A stretch of DNA of 31,728 nt from Desulfobacterales bacterium. GTDB taxonomy: Bacteria > Desulfobacterota > Desulfobacteria > Desulfobacterales > JASFBJ01. The notes under the pieces are model-generated. The model ran no database searches and was not told the origin of the DNA. It saw only the letters and a list, made by a program, of their open reading frames with translations. The position numbers and the translations under genes are program-made. Location: NCBI GenBank assembly GCA_030149585.1, contig JASFBJ010000002.1, positions 1 to 31,728 on the forward strand, read 5' to 3'. How positions within the stretch are numbered: position 1 is the stretch's first letter; every line of letters starts with the position of its first letter. This document shows positions 23,504-31,728 of this stretch, piece after piece.

Positions 23504-24232
23504 ATGTCTTTGAATGCTCCTCTTATAACCCCTTATGTTGGTAAAAAAGCGCCCGCGTTAGGGCCTTGCGCTATAATCGCTTCTACACTGCCTGATCTGC
23601 AGATGCTTAGAGGCTTGCTTGGATTACCAAAAGATAAGTACCGGCAACTCAACATGAGCCGGCTGTTTAGGGGACAAAAAGAATCAGCCCCCTGTCTGGT
23701 CGGGCCTGTAACCGGGGCTCCTTACGCTGTAATTATTTTAGAAACATTGATCGCCTGGGGTGTTCAGCAAGTTGTTTTTGTGGGCTGGTGCGGCTCTATT
23801 GCCCTGAATGTCAAGACTGGTGATATGATTTTGCCTGATGCAGCATTTATTGATGAAGGCACTTCTTCTCATTATCAGGCAAGTCAAACGGCCTTTGTCA
23901 AGCCATCTAACAAGTTTTTGCTGAAACTGGAAGAACAATTGACGGGAAACGGCCTTGACTATCATAAGGGGTCTGTTTGGACGACGGATGCTGTGTTTCA
24001 AGAGACCCCCAGGCAGGTTAAATACTATCAAAATAAAGGCGCGATCGGTGTTGAAATGGAAATCTCAGCTCTGTTTACAGTGGCTGCTTTTCATAAGATT
24101 GATCTTGCGGCAATCTTAACTGTCTCGGATGAACTTGGCGATTATAACTGGCGGCCTGGGTTTAAAGACGCTGTTTTTAAGCAAAGATGTAATAGTGTCT
24201 GCCGGGCAGCATGTGATTTTTTTGGAAGATAA
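23504..24232 (+). CDS. Nucleoside phosphorylase (PNP/UDP family)
   Basis: A 242-aa protein of the purine/uridine phosphorylase superfamily. Family features are the GPVTGAPYAVIILETLIAWG substrate-site region and VVFVGWCGSIALNVKTGDMI (the usual GxCGxL...GD segment), plus GVEMEISALFTVAAF and LTVSDEL with the catalytic-type Asp near the C-terminus. It should cleave or transfer the base of a nucleoside; the sequence does not settle which base, or whether it is phosphorolytic. It follows the IS remnant and ends 1 nt before the ligase gene, so the two are very likely co-expressed. Confidence 0.82.
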   Translation: MSLNAPLITPYVGKKAPALGPCAIIASTLPDLQMLRGLLGLPKDKYRQLNMSRLFRGQKESAPCLVGPVTGAPYAVIILETLIAWGVQQVVFVGWCGSIALNVKTGDMILPDAAFIDEGTSSHYQASQTAFVKPSNKFLLKLEEQLTGNGLDYHKGSVWTTDAVFQETPRQVKYYQNKGAIGVEMEISALFTVAAFHKIDLAAILTVSDELGDYNWRPGFKDAVFKQRCNSVCRAACDFFGR

Positions 24233-24233
24233 G

Positions 24234-26102
24234 ATGCTGCAAAAAAAACTAAATGATGAGACAGGCTCTTTAATTGCTCTTTTAAAAAAGTATAATCAGG
24301 CTTACCGGCGAGGAAAACCACTTGTCAGCGATAACGAGTATGATAATCTGCTGGCAAAATTGAAAAAGCTTGATCCTGAGAATAAATTCCTTCATCAGGT
24401 GGAACCTGAAAAATTTGAGCAAAAAAAGCAGGTAAAACACCCATCCCCCATGCTTTCTACTGAAAAAGCCTATACACTTGATCAACTTGCCCGTTTTGTT
24501 GTCAGGGTGACTAAGGAAGCTGGTGAAATCGGAATCCAAAACCTTGAATATAAGGTAACTCCAAAACTGGATGGCCTGGCAGGGCGTGATGACGGAGTTA
24601 TTTTTGCTTCCAGGGGTAATGGCGAGGTTGGCTTTGAGATCAGCAGCGCCTTTGCCAAAGGAGTTATTCCAATAGGCGGCCGCGGGCTTGGACCAGGTGA
24701 AGTAGTTATTCAAAAATCCTATTTTAAAGAACATCTGGCAGTTGATTTTGAGCATCCCAGAAATATGGTAGTTGGAATTATTTCCTCTGATAAATTAAAT
24801 GCTCTTGCCCTTAAAGCCTTGCAGGCCAAGGCCGTTCATTTTGTTCCATATAAAGAGCTGCACTGCTGGACAGGTAGCGGGGAGCATCTTCTGCAAAATA
24901 TCAAAACCATTACAACCAATCTTTTCAGCAAAACAGATTACCCGGTTGACGGAGTTGTTGCTGAAATAATTGATGAGGCTGTAAAAAAATATATGGGAGC
25001 GACGGCTCATCATTATCGCTGGCAGATTGCCGTCAAGAGTAAAGGTGAGACTGCAATTACCAGAGTGGAAAAGGTCATCTGGCAGGTTGGCAGAACCGGC
25101 ATTTTAACACCTGTTCTGGAGGTGGTTCCGGTTTTATTATCCGGGGCTAATATTCGCAGAGTAACAGCCCATAATGCTGGTTTGATAAAGAAAAAAAAGA
25201 TTGGCGTGGGGGCTGAAATAGAAATTATTCGCAGTGGAGAAGTTATTCCCAAACTTGAAAGAGTTATTAAAACTGTCGAAGACCCTGTGCTGCCTGAAAC
25301 CTGCCCTGCCTGTGACTCCAGCTTAAATTGGGAAAATGATTTTCTTAAATGTCCTAACCATGAGTGCTTTGCCCAGATTGAACAAAGGCTCAGCCACTTT
25401 TTTAAAATTCTTGGCAATATTGACTGGTTTGGTATTAAAACAGTTAAAAAACTGGTAGCAAGCGGTTATAACAGCCTTAAAAAAATATATAGTCTTAAAG
25501 AAAATGATTTTGTTAACCTGGGATTTGGACCGGTTCAATCTAAAAATTTAGCCCAGGCTCTTTCCACTAGTAAAACTGCAATTGTTGAGGACTGGCGGTT
25601 TTTAGCGGCCTTTGGTATTCCTGATTTAGGTAAAGGAGACAGCCGCAAGCTTTTGAGTCATTATAAACTTGAAAAGATAACTCAAATAACGGCAAAACAG
25701 ATCAATAAAATTTACGGGTTCGGCAATATTACCAGTCACTCTATTGCAGCAGGGCTTCAGCAGGAAAAATCTATTATAAATCATATGCTGGCAATGAATT
25801 TTAATTTGGAAAGAACTGTCCTGCAATCAGAACTAAATAACCTGGATAATAATCTGGCCGGCAAAAGGATAGTGCTGACCGGGAAAATGGAACAGGGCAG
25901 CCGCGCTGCAATGAAGTCTGATGCCCGCAAGCTGGGTCTTTTAGTGCAAAATACAGTTAACAGTAAAACTGATTTTCTGGTTACCGGAGATAAAGCCGGC
26001 ACCACTAAACTCAGCAAGGCTGAAAAACTTGGAATCCAGATTATTTCAGAGGCAAGGTATATGGAGTTAACTAAAAACGTCGGTGCAGATAAAGATCCCT
26101 GA
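24234..26102 (+). CDS. Divergent NAD-dependent DNA ligase (LigA-like)
   Basis: A 622-aa ligase seals nicks using NAD+. From ATG 24234 the Ia domain has RRGKPLVSDNEYDNLLAKL. The adenylation site is TPKLDGLAGR (the KxDG lysine), and SRGNGEVGFE stands where TRGDGxxGE is usual. YPVDGVVAEI and RWQIAVKSKG are motifs IV and V. The OB-fold has QVGRTGILTPVLEVVPVLLS, a Cys4 zinc finger has CPACDSS and CPNHECFAQ, and an HhH region and C-terminal BRCT (LAGKRIVLTGKMEQGSRAAM) follow. It is shorter and more divergent than standard LigA. An open frame upstream of 24234 overlaps the phosphorylase and is not used. Whether it is the main replicative ligase is unknown. Confidence 0.88.
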   Translation: MLQKKLNDETGSLIALLKKYNQAYRRGKPLVSDNEYDNLLAKLKKLDPENKFLHQVEPEKFEQKKQVKHPSPMLSTEKAYTLDQLARFVVRVTKEAGEIGIQNLEYKVTPKLDGLAGRDDGVIFASRGNGEVGFEISSAFAKGVIPIGGRGLGPGEVVIQKSYFKEHLAVDFEHPRNMVVGIISSDKLNALALKALQAKAVHFVPYKELHCWTGSGEHLLQNIKTITTNLFSKTDYPVDGVVAEIIDEAVKKYMGATAHHYRWQIAVKSKGETAITRVEKVIWQVGRTGILTPVLEVVPVLLSGANIRRVTAHNAGLIKKKKIGVGAEIEIIRSGEVIPKLERVIKTVEDPVLPETCPACDSSLNWENDFLKCPNHECFAQIEQRLSHFFKILGNIDWFGIKTVKKLVASGYNSLKKIYSLKENDFVNLGFGPVQSKNLAQALSTSKTAIVEDWRFLAAFGIPDLGKGDSRKLLSHYKLEKITQITAKQINKIYGFGNITSHSIAAGLQQEKSIINHMLAMNFNLERTVLQSELNNLDNNLAGKRIVLTGKMEQGSRAAMKSDARKLGLLVQNTVNSKTDFLVTGDKAGTTKLSKAEKLGIQIISEARYMELTKNVGADKDP

Positions 26103-26145
26103 TCTCAACTGCCATCTTTGAAAAGATAATTTGGGAGGGAAAGGT

Positions 26146-26430
26146 TTGGAAGATAATAAAAGAGCTCACCTGATTATAAAAGGCAGGGTCCAGGGTGTAT
26201 TTTTTCGCTTAAAAACTCAACAACAGGCAAAGCGTCAGGGTGTTAATGGATGGGTGCGAAACAGGCCGAATAAAACCGTGGAAGCGATTTTGGAAGGAGA
26301 CACAAAAGCTGTAGAGGCAGTTATCAAATGGTGCCGAAAGGGACCGACTTTAGCCAAAGTAGAAAAGGTTATTATTACCTGGCAAAACAGCGGGCTGGAA
26401 GGATTAAAAGAATTCAAGATAAGATATTAG
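26146..26430 (+). CDS. acyP: Acylphosphatase
   Basis: A 94-aa alpha/beta enzyme that hydrolyses acyl phosphates. The phosphate-binding loop GRVQGVFFRL carries catalytic Arg21, and GWVRNRPN carries the conserved Asn39. The tail matches the family (EAILEGDTKAVEAVIKWC, then GPTLAKVEKV). I chose TTG 26146, 7 nt after GGGAGG, over TTG 26131, which precedes that Shine-Dalgarno. It lies 43 nt after the ligase gene. Confidence 0.92.
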   Translation: MEDNKRAHLIIKGRVQGVFFRLKTQQQAKRQGVNGWVRNRPNKTVEAILEGDTKAVEAVIKWCRKGPTLAKVEKVIITWQNSGLEGLKEFKIRY

Positions 26431-26504
26431 AAGTAAAGGCGGCTTAACTGATTGAATTTTTCAGATTAGCTTTTCTGCCAAACCGCCATTTTGTTTGCTT
26501 TTCC

Positions 26505-26777
26505 CTAAATGGCATCCTTCAATTTTTTCCCAGGACGAAATTTTACAACATTGCAGGCTTTAATTTTAATTGGATCACCAGTCTGAGGATTGCGGCCTTT
26601 GCGGGCTTTACGGCGAATTTTAGCAAAGGTTCCAAATCCAACCAGAGTAACTTTACCATCTTTTTTCTTCAAAGCTTTGGTAACATTTTCCATAAATGAG
26701 TTTAAAGCCAATGCAGCAGCCACTTTTGAAATTTTGGCATCACCCGCCATTTTTTCTACCAATTCCGTTTTTGTCAT
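26505..26777 (-). CDS. HU-family DNA-binding protein
   Basis: A 90-aa nucleoid protein. It has the helical dimerisation start MTKTELVEKMAGDAKISKVA, the beta-arm region VTLVGFGTFAKIRRKARKGR, and the conserved NPQTGDPIKIKACNVVKFRP at the arm and return strand. It bends and compacts DNA as a dimer. It is monocistronic, with its own strong promoter and a GGGGGA Shine-Dalgarno. It converges on the acylphosphatase gene. Confidence 0.95.
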   Translation of the reverse strand: MTKTELVEKMAGDAKISKVAAALALNSFMENVTKALKKKDGKVTLVGFGTFAKIRRKARKGRNPQTGDPIKIKACNVVKFRPGKKLKDAI

Positions 26778-26843
26778 TTTTCCCCCTTTTTTTAATTAGA
26801 TTTGTTTAATTATATTTATTGCAACCATTTGTTTCTAATGCTC

Positions 26844-26870
26844 ATTATAGCAGTCTATTTTTGATGTCAA
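26844..26870 (-). promoter_or_regulatory. Sigma70-type promoter of the HU gene
   Basis: On the minus strand TTGACA (26865-26870) and TATAAT (26844-26849) are both perfect consensus hexamers. The spacer is 15 bp, shorter than the optimal 17. The start codon lies about 65 bp downstream. Confidence 0.7.
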
Positions 26871-26900
26871 CAGAAAAACCGCATTTTTAGCCACTTTGTC

Positions 26901-26942
26901 AAAAAAAAAGACGATTATGCTGCGAATATGGCAGATCCGCAG
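26901..26942 (-). terminator. Terminator of the smc-ftsY operon
   Basis: On the minus strand CTGCGGAT (26942-26935) pairs with ATTCGCAG (26927-26920) over 8 bp with one G-T, 7-nt loop. Nine T follow at 26909-26901, about 10 nt after the stem. It separates ftsY from the HU promoter. The distance to the T-run lowers confidence. Confidence 0.45.
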
Positions 26943-26982
26943 GAATTGATCGGGAAATATCCAACAAAGTTTAACTTTTGTC

Positions 26983-28104
26983 TTAAAAAAGGGCTTCAAT
27001 AAATTGATTGGGATCAAATTCTTTTAAATCTTCCAGGCCTTCTCCAACCCCAATATATTTTAAGGGAATATTAAGCCGGTCGCAGATACTTATAATAATA
27101 CCGCCTTTGGCAGTGCCGTCAAGTTTGGTTAGAGCAATTCCTGTAATGCCAATTGCTTTATGGAACATTGCAGCCTGTGATAGAGCGTTTTGGCCGGTAG
27201 TAGCATCCAGAACCAGTAAAATTTCATGGGGCGCGTCTGGAAGCTTTTTGCTGATGCTGCGTTTGATTTTTTCAAGTTCCGACATTAAATTAACTTTAGT
27301 GTGCAGCCGTCCGGCTGTATCAACAAAAACAACATCTGTTTTGCGGGCAATAGCGGCCTGGATGCTGTCAAAGGCAACTGACGCTGGATCAGACTTCTCA
27401 TTATGACTAATCAAATCTGCGCCGGCTCTTTGGGCCCAGATTGTCAACTGCTCCACTGCTGCTGCCCGAAAAGTATCCGCAGCAGCGATCAAAACTTTTT
27501 TGCCCTGGCTGGTTTCCCTGGCGGCCAGTTTGCCGATAGTCGTAGTTTTTCCCACTCCATTAACGCCCACTACCATAATAACATGTGGTACTGCTATAAC
27601 CTGATCCAATGGTTCTGGAAGATCCTGGAAAAAAGATAGAATTTCATCTTTTATTATTTGTTTTAGTTGCTCAGGGCCGGTAATTTCAGAGGCTTTCCCC
27701 TTTATTTGACTGATAAGCTTTAAAGAAGTTTGAACCCCTATATCTGAAGTAATGAGCAGCTCTTCAAGATCGTCTATCATCTCATCATCAAGCCCTTTTT
27801 TACCTAAAAAAAGTTTATCAATATCAGTATTTAAAATTTTTCGGGTTTTAATTAAGCCTTTTTTTAATCGTTGAAAAAAGCCGTTCTTTTTTTTATCTTC
27901 AGATGGTAAGATTGCTGAAAGCGAATCTTGTGCCGGGCTGATAATTTCTTCTGGTTTTTCAAATAAGGCTGTAGCTGGTTTTAAAGAAGCCTCACTTTCT
28001 ACTGGCGTGGTTTTTTCAAGATCTTTTTCGTCTGGTTTTTCGTTTGGGTTTTCGTTTGGGTTTTTCTCATTATTTTTTTTCTTTTTAAACCATTTAAAAG
28101 CCAT
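26983..28104 (-). CDS. ftsY: Signal recognition particle receptor FtsY
   Basis: A 373-aa SRP-receptor GTPase that docks SRP-ribosome complexes at the membrane for co-translational insertion. From ATG 28104 the start is a basic amphipathic MAFKWFKKKK, followed by a charged low-complexity stretch with an Asn-Pro-Asn-Glu repeat. Next comes the N domain (LGKKGLDDEMIDDLEELLIT) and the G domain with GVNGVGKTTTIGKLA, DTFRAAAVEQL, VDTAGRLH and TKLDGTAKGG. A GTG at 28113 would add three residues; AGGTG lies just before the ATG. It follows smc after 12 nt in the same operon. Confidence 0.96.
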   Translation of the reverse strand: MAFKWFKKKKNNEKNPNENPNEKPDEKDLEKTTPVESEASLKPATALFEKPEEIISPAQDSLSAILPSEDKKKNGFFQRLKKGLIKTRKILNTDIDKLFLGKKGLDDEMIDDLEELLITSDIGVQTSLKLISQIKGKASEITGPEQLKQIIKDEILSFFQDLPEPLDQVIAVPHVIMVVGVNGVGKTTTIGKLAARETSQGKKVLIAAADTFRAAAVEQLTIWAQRAGADLISHNEKSDPASVAFDSIQAAIARKTDVVFVDTAGRLHTKVNLMSELEKIKRSISKKLPDAPHEILLVLDATTGQNALSQAAMFHKAIGITGIALTKLDGTAKGGIIISICDRLNIPLKYIGVGEGLEDLKEFDPNQFIEALF

Positions 28105-28116
28105 TATATACACCTG

Positions 28117-31100
28117 TCAGTTTAGCTTGGTTTCTTTTGTAGATGTTTTTAGATTAACAGATACAACTTTTGAAATTCCCTTGGTTTCCATGGTGATTCC
28201 AAACAGGGTATCAGCAAATTCCATACTGCGTTTATTATGGGTAATCATGATTATCTGAGATTTTTCACCTATTATTTTCAAAAGCTCATTAAAACGAAAA
28301 ATATTGGCGTCATCAAGCGGGGCGTCAATTTCGTCCATTAAACAAAAGGAGGCCGGCTTAATAAGAAAAATAGCAAAGATAAAGGCTATGGCGGAAAGAG
28401 CTTTTTCACCGCCTGATAAAAGAGTCATCCTGGTTAGTTTTTTTCCAGGCGGGTGAATCATAAATTCCACCCCTGTTTCAAGTGGCTTTTCCGGTTCAGA
28501 GAGGACCAGTTTTGCTGTACCGCCCTCAAAGAGCCGAGGGAAAACCTCTTTTAGCTTTTCATTAATTAAATTAAAAGTTTTTAAAAAACGTTTCTGGGTA
28601 ATCTGATTAATCTTTTCAATAACTTTTTGCAGGTCATGAAGTGCTTTTATAAGATCATCCTGCTGGGCATTAATAAAATCAAAACGTGTTTTAAGCTGTT
28701 CGTACTCTGCAATAGCTCCCAGATTGACATCAACGATGTTTGCTATACTGGTTTTGAGCTGTCTAAGTTTATCTTCCATTTGGGATATTAAAGGGGGGGG
28801 CTTTTGATCGAGTGTCTGATTGCGTTGCTTTAAAAAAGCAATTGAGCATTGATGGCGCTCTGTGGTCATATTTATAATATGATCCAGTTTGATTTGATTT
28901 TCGCGCAGCTCTGGTTCCAGCAGTCGGATTTTTTGCTGGTTTTTTTCCTGCATATTCTGAATGCCGTTCATCTGCGTATCTTTTTCTTTTAACTGTGAAT
29001 CAATTACACTATAAGCTGTCTCATTTGATGCCAGATTTTTCTCAAATTCCTGCAATTTCAGATAGAGTGTAATCAAAATTTTATCAGCAGCTTTATTTTT
29101 TTCACCTGCCTTAAGGCTTTCTGCCTGTTTTTCAATGATTTTACGGTGTACCTGTTCAAGCCGGTTTTGGCAGTCAAGACGAAACTCATTAAGCCGTTTT
29201 GATGCGTTTTGTCCAGCTTCCTGTTTTGTCTTGCAGGCTGTATATTCCAGTTTCAGGTCAAGAATTTTTTCTTCATTTTTTTTTAATTGGGATGCGAGTT
29301 CAGTTATTTCACTGCCTAAGGTAGAAATTTGATTTTGAGAGGTTATAACTTCTTTTGCAATTCGGGTCAAAATTTGATTGGATTGATTCATGTCAGCATC
29401 AATCTCACTTTCTTCACCAATCAACTGTTCCTCTTCCAGATTAACAATTTCAAGATGTCGCCGTGCATTTTTGAGATCAGCAGTAATTTTATAGAGATAT
29501 TTTTCAGCTTCAACAGCATCTTTTGCAGTGTTCTGTTTTTCCTGATTTAGCTGCTGCATTTTGATTTCAACAGCGCGAACCTCATTTTCCAGTATTTTTT
29601 GTTCTTTGGCTGCTTTCAGATAATGCCTTTCCAGTTGAGCTGCCTCAATGGTGATATTCTTTAGCTCCTGCTTTTTTATTAAGATTCCGTCCAATTTATC
29701 CAGGCTTCCGCCGATTATAATGCCTTGCCGGGAAATAAGGTCACCTTGCAGGGTAACAACCGGATAAGAATTTATATTAAACAGATCAATTGCTTCTTTT
29801 AAAGTTTTGGCTACAACAACCTGGCCTAAAAGAGCTGCTCCAATTTTTTCATACCCTTGCGCAATTTTAATATGTTTTATCAGAAAATCGTAATCATTTG
29901 ATATTTCAGATAAGGGCTTTTCATCAAGGGGAGGTGGCGAAAGAGGGATAAATCCGCAGCGACCGCCCCTGTTTTCCTGTAAAAAATTAACGGCAGCCAA
30001 TCCGGTTTGCTGCTCATCTATAATAATATATTGCAGGGTTTCGCCAAGTACTGCTTGGACTGCGACAGCAAAATCAGGTTCAGGTTCTATGATATCGGCT
30101 GTCAGCTTAAGAATTCCTTTGGCTGAAAATGCTGATTTTGTATTAAGCGGAACTGCCTGGGCAGCACTGGATTGCTTTGTTTGCAGGATGGTTTTGACTC
30201 CGTCCTGGTACCAGGCAAAGCCGGACTCCATTTTTTTCAGGGCTGACAGCTTTGATTTTATCTTGCTGAAGTCCAGGTCAAGGGTGCGAGTTTTTTTGAC
30301 CTTATTTGCAAGAACTTCATTTTGGTGAACCAGAGCTTGCTGGATTTGTGAGATTTCTGTATCAATTTCAGATAGTTCCTGATTGATTTCAGCCAGTTCA
30401 GTAGATGCTTCAAGTGTTTGATTATCCAGTTTTTGAACCTTGCTATTAGCAATTGTCTGCTCTTCATAAATTCGTTTTAAACGTCTTTTAATGCTCTCTT
30501 TATTTTTATAGGCGGTTTGACAGATATTTTTGCAGCGGGCTTCTTCACTTATAAATTTAAGAAGTTCGTTTTTATTATGTTCAAGCTCTTTTTCCAATTT
30601 TTCAGATTGGGCCTTAAGTGTTGCCGCTCCAACCTGTTCATGATTAATCGCTATTTTATAATCGCTGATCTCTTTTCCCAAAGAAGTGCTTTGCATTTCT
30701 TCAGCGGCGATTTCCTTAAGAATATTTTTACTTTTTTGCTGCAGGTCGGTATGCGTTATTTGCTGCGCTGCAATTTCGTTTGCCAGGCGGGTTATATCTG
30801 TTTTGGCATGAGCCAGGTCGGTTTCGCTGCGATCAATCTGACGCTGGATTTCAAATATTTTTGATTTCTGACGGCTTATATGCTGATTTTTTTCAAACCT
30901 TTCGAGCTTGATTTTTTCAACTGCAGCATCAATTTTGCTGATTTTGGAGGAAAAGCCACTGTCTGTATTATTCAAGTCCTTGAGCAGTTGATTTATTTCT
31001 TCAATTTTTATCCTGTATTTATCATAATAACAGAGCAAGAGCCGAGCATCAAGGCTTTGGATTCGAGCCTGATATTTTTTATAGCGCTCTGCTTTTCGCG

Positions 31101-31728
31101 CCTGGCGTTTTAAACCAGACATCTGACGACTGATTTCGCTCACAATATCATGGACCCGTAACAAATTTTGTTCAGTGGCCTTTACTTTACGCAGAGCTTC
31201 AATTTTGCGGGATTTATAGCGGGTTACACCGGCAGCCTCTTCCACAAAAAAACGGCGCTCAGCAGAATTGGCCTCAGTGATGGCCCCGATATTACCCTGC
31301 TGGATAACAGCATAGGTTTTAGGGCCCATGCCGCTGCCCATAAAAAGATTATAAATATCTTTCAGGCGGCAGGGCTGTTTATTGATTAAATATTCCCGTT
31401 CGCCTGAGCGGTGAAGCCGCCTTGTAACCATAATTTCACTGAAATCTTTTAAGGCTTCCGGCGCGTTACCATTATCGTTAAACAAGGACAGGGAAACTTC
31501 AGCCATATTTAAAGCAGGTTTATTATGGGCTCCGGAAAAAATAATATCTTCCATATTTTTTCCGCGCAGTTGTTTAACGCTTTGTTCACCCATAACCCAT
31601 CTTAGGGCATCCACCACATTACTTTTACCACAGCCATTAGGGCCTACCACTGCTGAAATTCCTTTTGGAAAAGTAATGGTGACTTTTTCCGGAAATGATT
31701 TAAAACCGGATATCTGCATTTTTTTCAG
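28117..31728 (-). CDS. smc: Chromosome segregation ATPase SMC (N-terminus cut by the window edge)
   Basis: At least 1200 residues of a condensin-type SMC. The N-terminal ATPase half has GFKSFPEKVTITFPKG and Walker A GPNGCGKSN. Long coiled coils flank a hinge around residues 510-660. The C-terminal half has the signature LLSGGEKALSAIAFIF and Walker B FCLMDEIDAPLDD, with the H-loop in MITHNKRSMEFADTLFG. The frame runs to the edge (LKK before MQISGF), and most SMCs begin M-x-LKK, so the true start is probably one or two codons outside. SMC loads at parS and compacts chromosomes with ScpAB, which are not in the window. Confidence 0.96.
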   Translation of the reverse strand: MKKMQISGFKSFPEKVTITFPKGISAVVGPNGCGKSNVVDALRWVMGEQSVKQLRGKNMEDIIFSGAHNKPALNMAEVSLSLFNDNGNAPEALKDFSEIMVTRRLHRSGEREYLINKQPCRLKDIYNLFMGSGMGPKTYAVIQQGNIGAITEANSAERRFFVEEAAGVTRYKSRKIEALRKVKATEQNLLRVHDIVSEISRQMSGLKRQARKAERYKKYQARIQSLDARLLLCYYDKYRIKIEEINQLLKDLNNTDSGFSSKISKIDAAVEKIKLERFEKNQHISRQKSKIFEIQRQIDRSETDLAHAKTDITRLANEIAAQQITHTDLQQKSKNILKEIAAEEMQSTSLGKEISDYKIAINHEQVGAATLKAQSEKLEKELEHNKNELLKFISEEARCKNICQTAYKNKESIKRRLKRIYEEQTIANSKVQKLDNQTLEASTELAEINQELSEIDTEISQIQQALVHQNEVLANKVKKTRTLDLDFSKIKSKLSALKKMESGFAWYQDGVKTILQTKQSSAAQAVPLNTKSAFSAKGILKLTADIIEPEPDFAVAVQAVLGETLQYIIIDEQQTGLAAVNFLQENRGGRCGFIPLSPPPLDEKPLSEISNDYDFLIKHIKIAQGYEKIGAALLGQVVVAKTLKEAIDLFNINSYPVVTLQGDLISRQGIIIGGSLDKLDGILIKKQELKNITIEAAQLERHYLKAAKEQKILENEVRAVEIKMQQLNQEKQNTAKDAVEAEKYLYKITADLKNARRHLEIVNLEEEQLIGEESEIDADMNQSNQILTRIAKEVITSQNQISTLGSEITELASQLKKNEEKILDLKLEYTACKTKQEAGQNASKRLNEFRLDCQNRLEQVHRKIIEKQAESLKAGEKNKAADKILITLYLKLQEFEKNLASNETAYSVIDSQLKEKDTQMNGIQNMQEKNQQKIRLLEPELRENQIKLDHIINMTTERHQCSIAFLKQRNQTLDQKPPPLISQMEDKLRQLKTSIANIVDVNLGAIAEYEQLKTRFDFINAQQDDLIKALHDLQKVIEKINQITQKRFLKTFNLINEKLKEVFPRLFEGGTAKLVLSEPEKPLETGVEFMIHPPGKKLTRMTLLSGGEKALSAIAFIFAIFLIKPASFCLMDEIDAPLDDANIFRFNELLKIIGEKSQIIMITHNKRSMEFADTLFGITMETKGISKVVSVNLKTSTKETKLN

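Noticed and set aside
24129..24233. Ligase start 35 codons further upstream
   Set aside because: That stretch lies inside the phosphorylase gene in another frame and has no ligase-like residues; ATG 24234 starts a normal Ia domain.
26438..26490. GGCGG/CCGCC pair between the acylphosphatase and HU genes as a bidirectional terminator
   Set aside because: A 5-bp stem with a loop of about 40 nt is too weak, though some convergent terminator must exist here.
28038..28061. 12-bp tandem repeat in ftsY (Asn-Pro-Asn-Glu coding)
   Set aside because: Two units only, within the poorly conserved acidic linker of FtsY, where such repeats are ordinary.

Overview
The window looks like a chromosomal segment of an AT-rich Gram-negative bacterium, most plausibly a Desulfobacterota (Desulfobacterales-like) member. 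This is inferred from gene families and gene order: infC-rpmI-rplT-pheS-pheT-merR, ispG-proS-relA/spoT with an archaeal-type ProRS, smc-ftsY, and several families common in sulfate reducers. There is no rRNA gene or other marker here to prove it, and I saw no tRNA gene and no CRISPR array.

Layout. 1-485 is a mobile-element scrap zone: an inverted-repeat element (49-204), an N-terminal scrap of a group II intron-type reverse transcriptase, and a 180-bp MITE. 485-5439 holds a YhcC-like radical SAM gene (-), mnmG with a FetA/FetB-like ABC pair (+), and a cyclic-nucleotide-binding protein (-). 5883-11117 is the translation operon infC (ATA start), rpmI, rplT, pheS, pheT and a small MerR regulator, ending in a hairpin terminator. 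11156-11335 is a second, 180-bp copy of the MITE, abutting the ribosome binding site of a CoA-disulfide reductase/NADH oxidase-like flavoenzyme. 12694-13623 is a graveyard: an antisense copy of the 5' end of the downstream permease gene (it now supplies the C-terminus of the flavoenzyme), the C-terminus of a DUF4143-type ATPase, an ABC-exporter/GDT1 chimera broken by stops, and a third MITE fragment. 13712-14860 is an intact AAA/DUF4143 ATPase (-) with a 42-bp palindrome at its 5' end. 15183-16972 is a leftward operon of a 49-aa membrane peptide, a MarR regulator and an SO_0444-type metal permease, preceded by two TTGANNNTCAA palindromes. 17417-22222 is ispG-proS-relA/spoT (+), then rpmB (-). 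22443-23460 holds a hairpin-rich gap and an ISKra4-family transposase remnant. 23504-26430 is a nucleoside phosphorylase, a divergent NAD-dependent DNA ligase and an acylphosphatase (+). 26505-31728 is the HU gene and the smc-ftsY operon (-); smc runs off the right edge.

Most genes are core functions: translation, tRNA modification, isoprenoid synthesis, stringent response, chromosome organisation and protein targeting. The accessory interest lies in the two small inverted-repeat element families, in the 12.7-13.6 kb rearrangement zone that rewrote the end of one gene, and in the MarR-controlled metal-permease operon. I found no clear complete novel defence or biosynthetic system. The most unusual signals are the MITE insertions exactly at gene boundaries, the gene-end replacement, and the regulatory palindromes.
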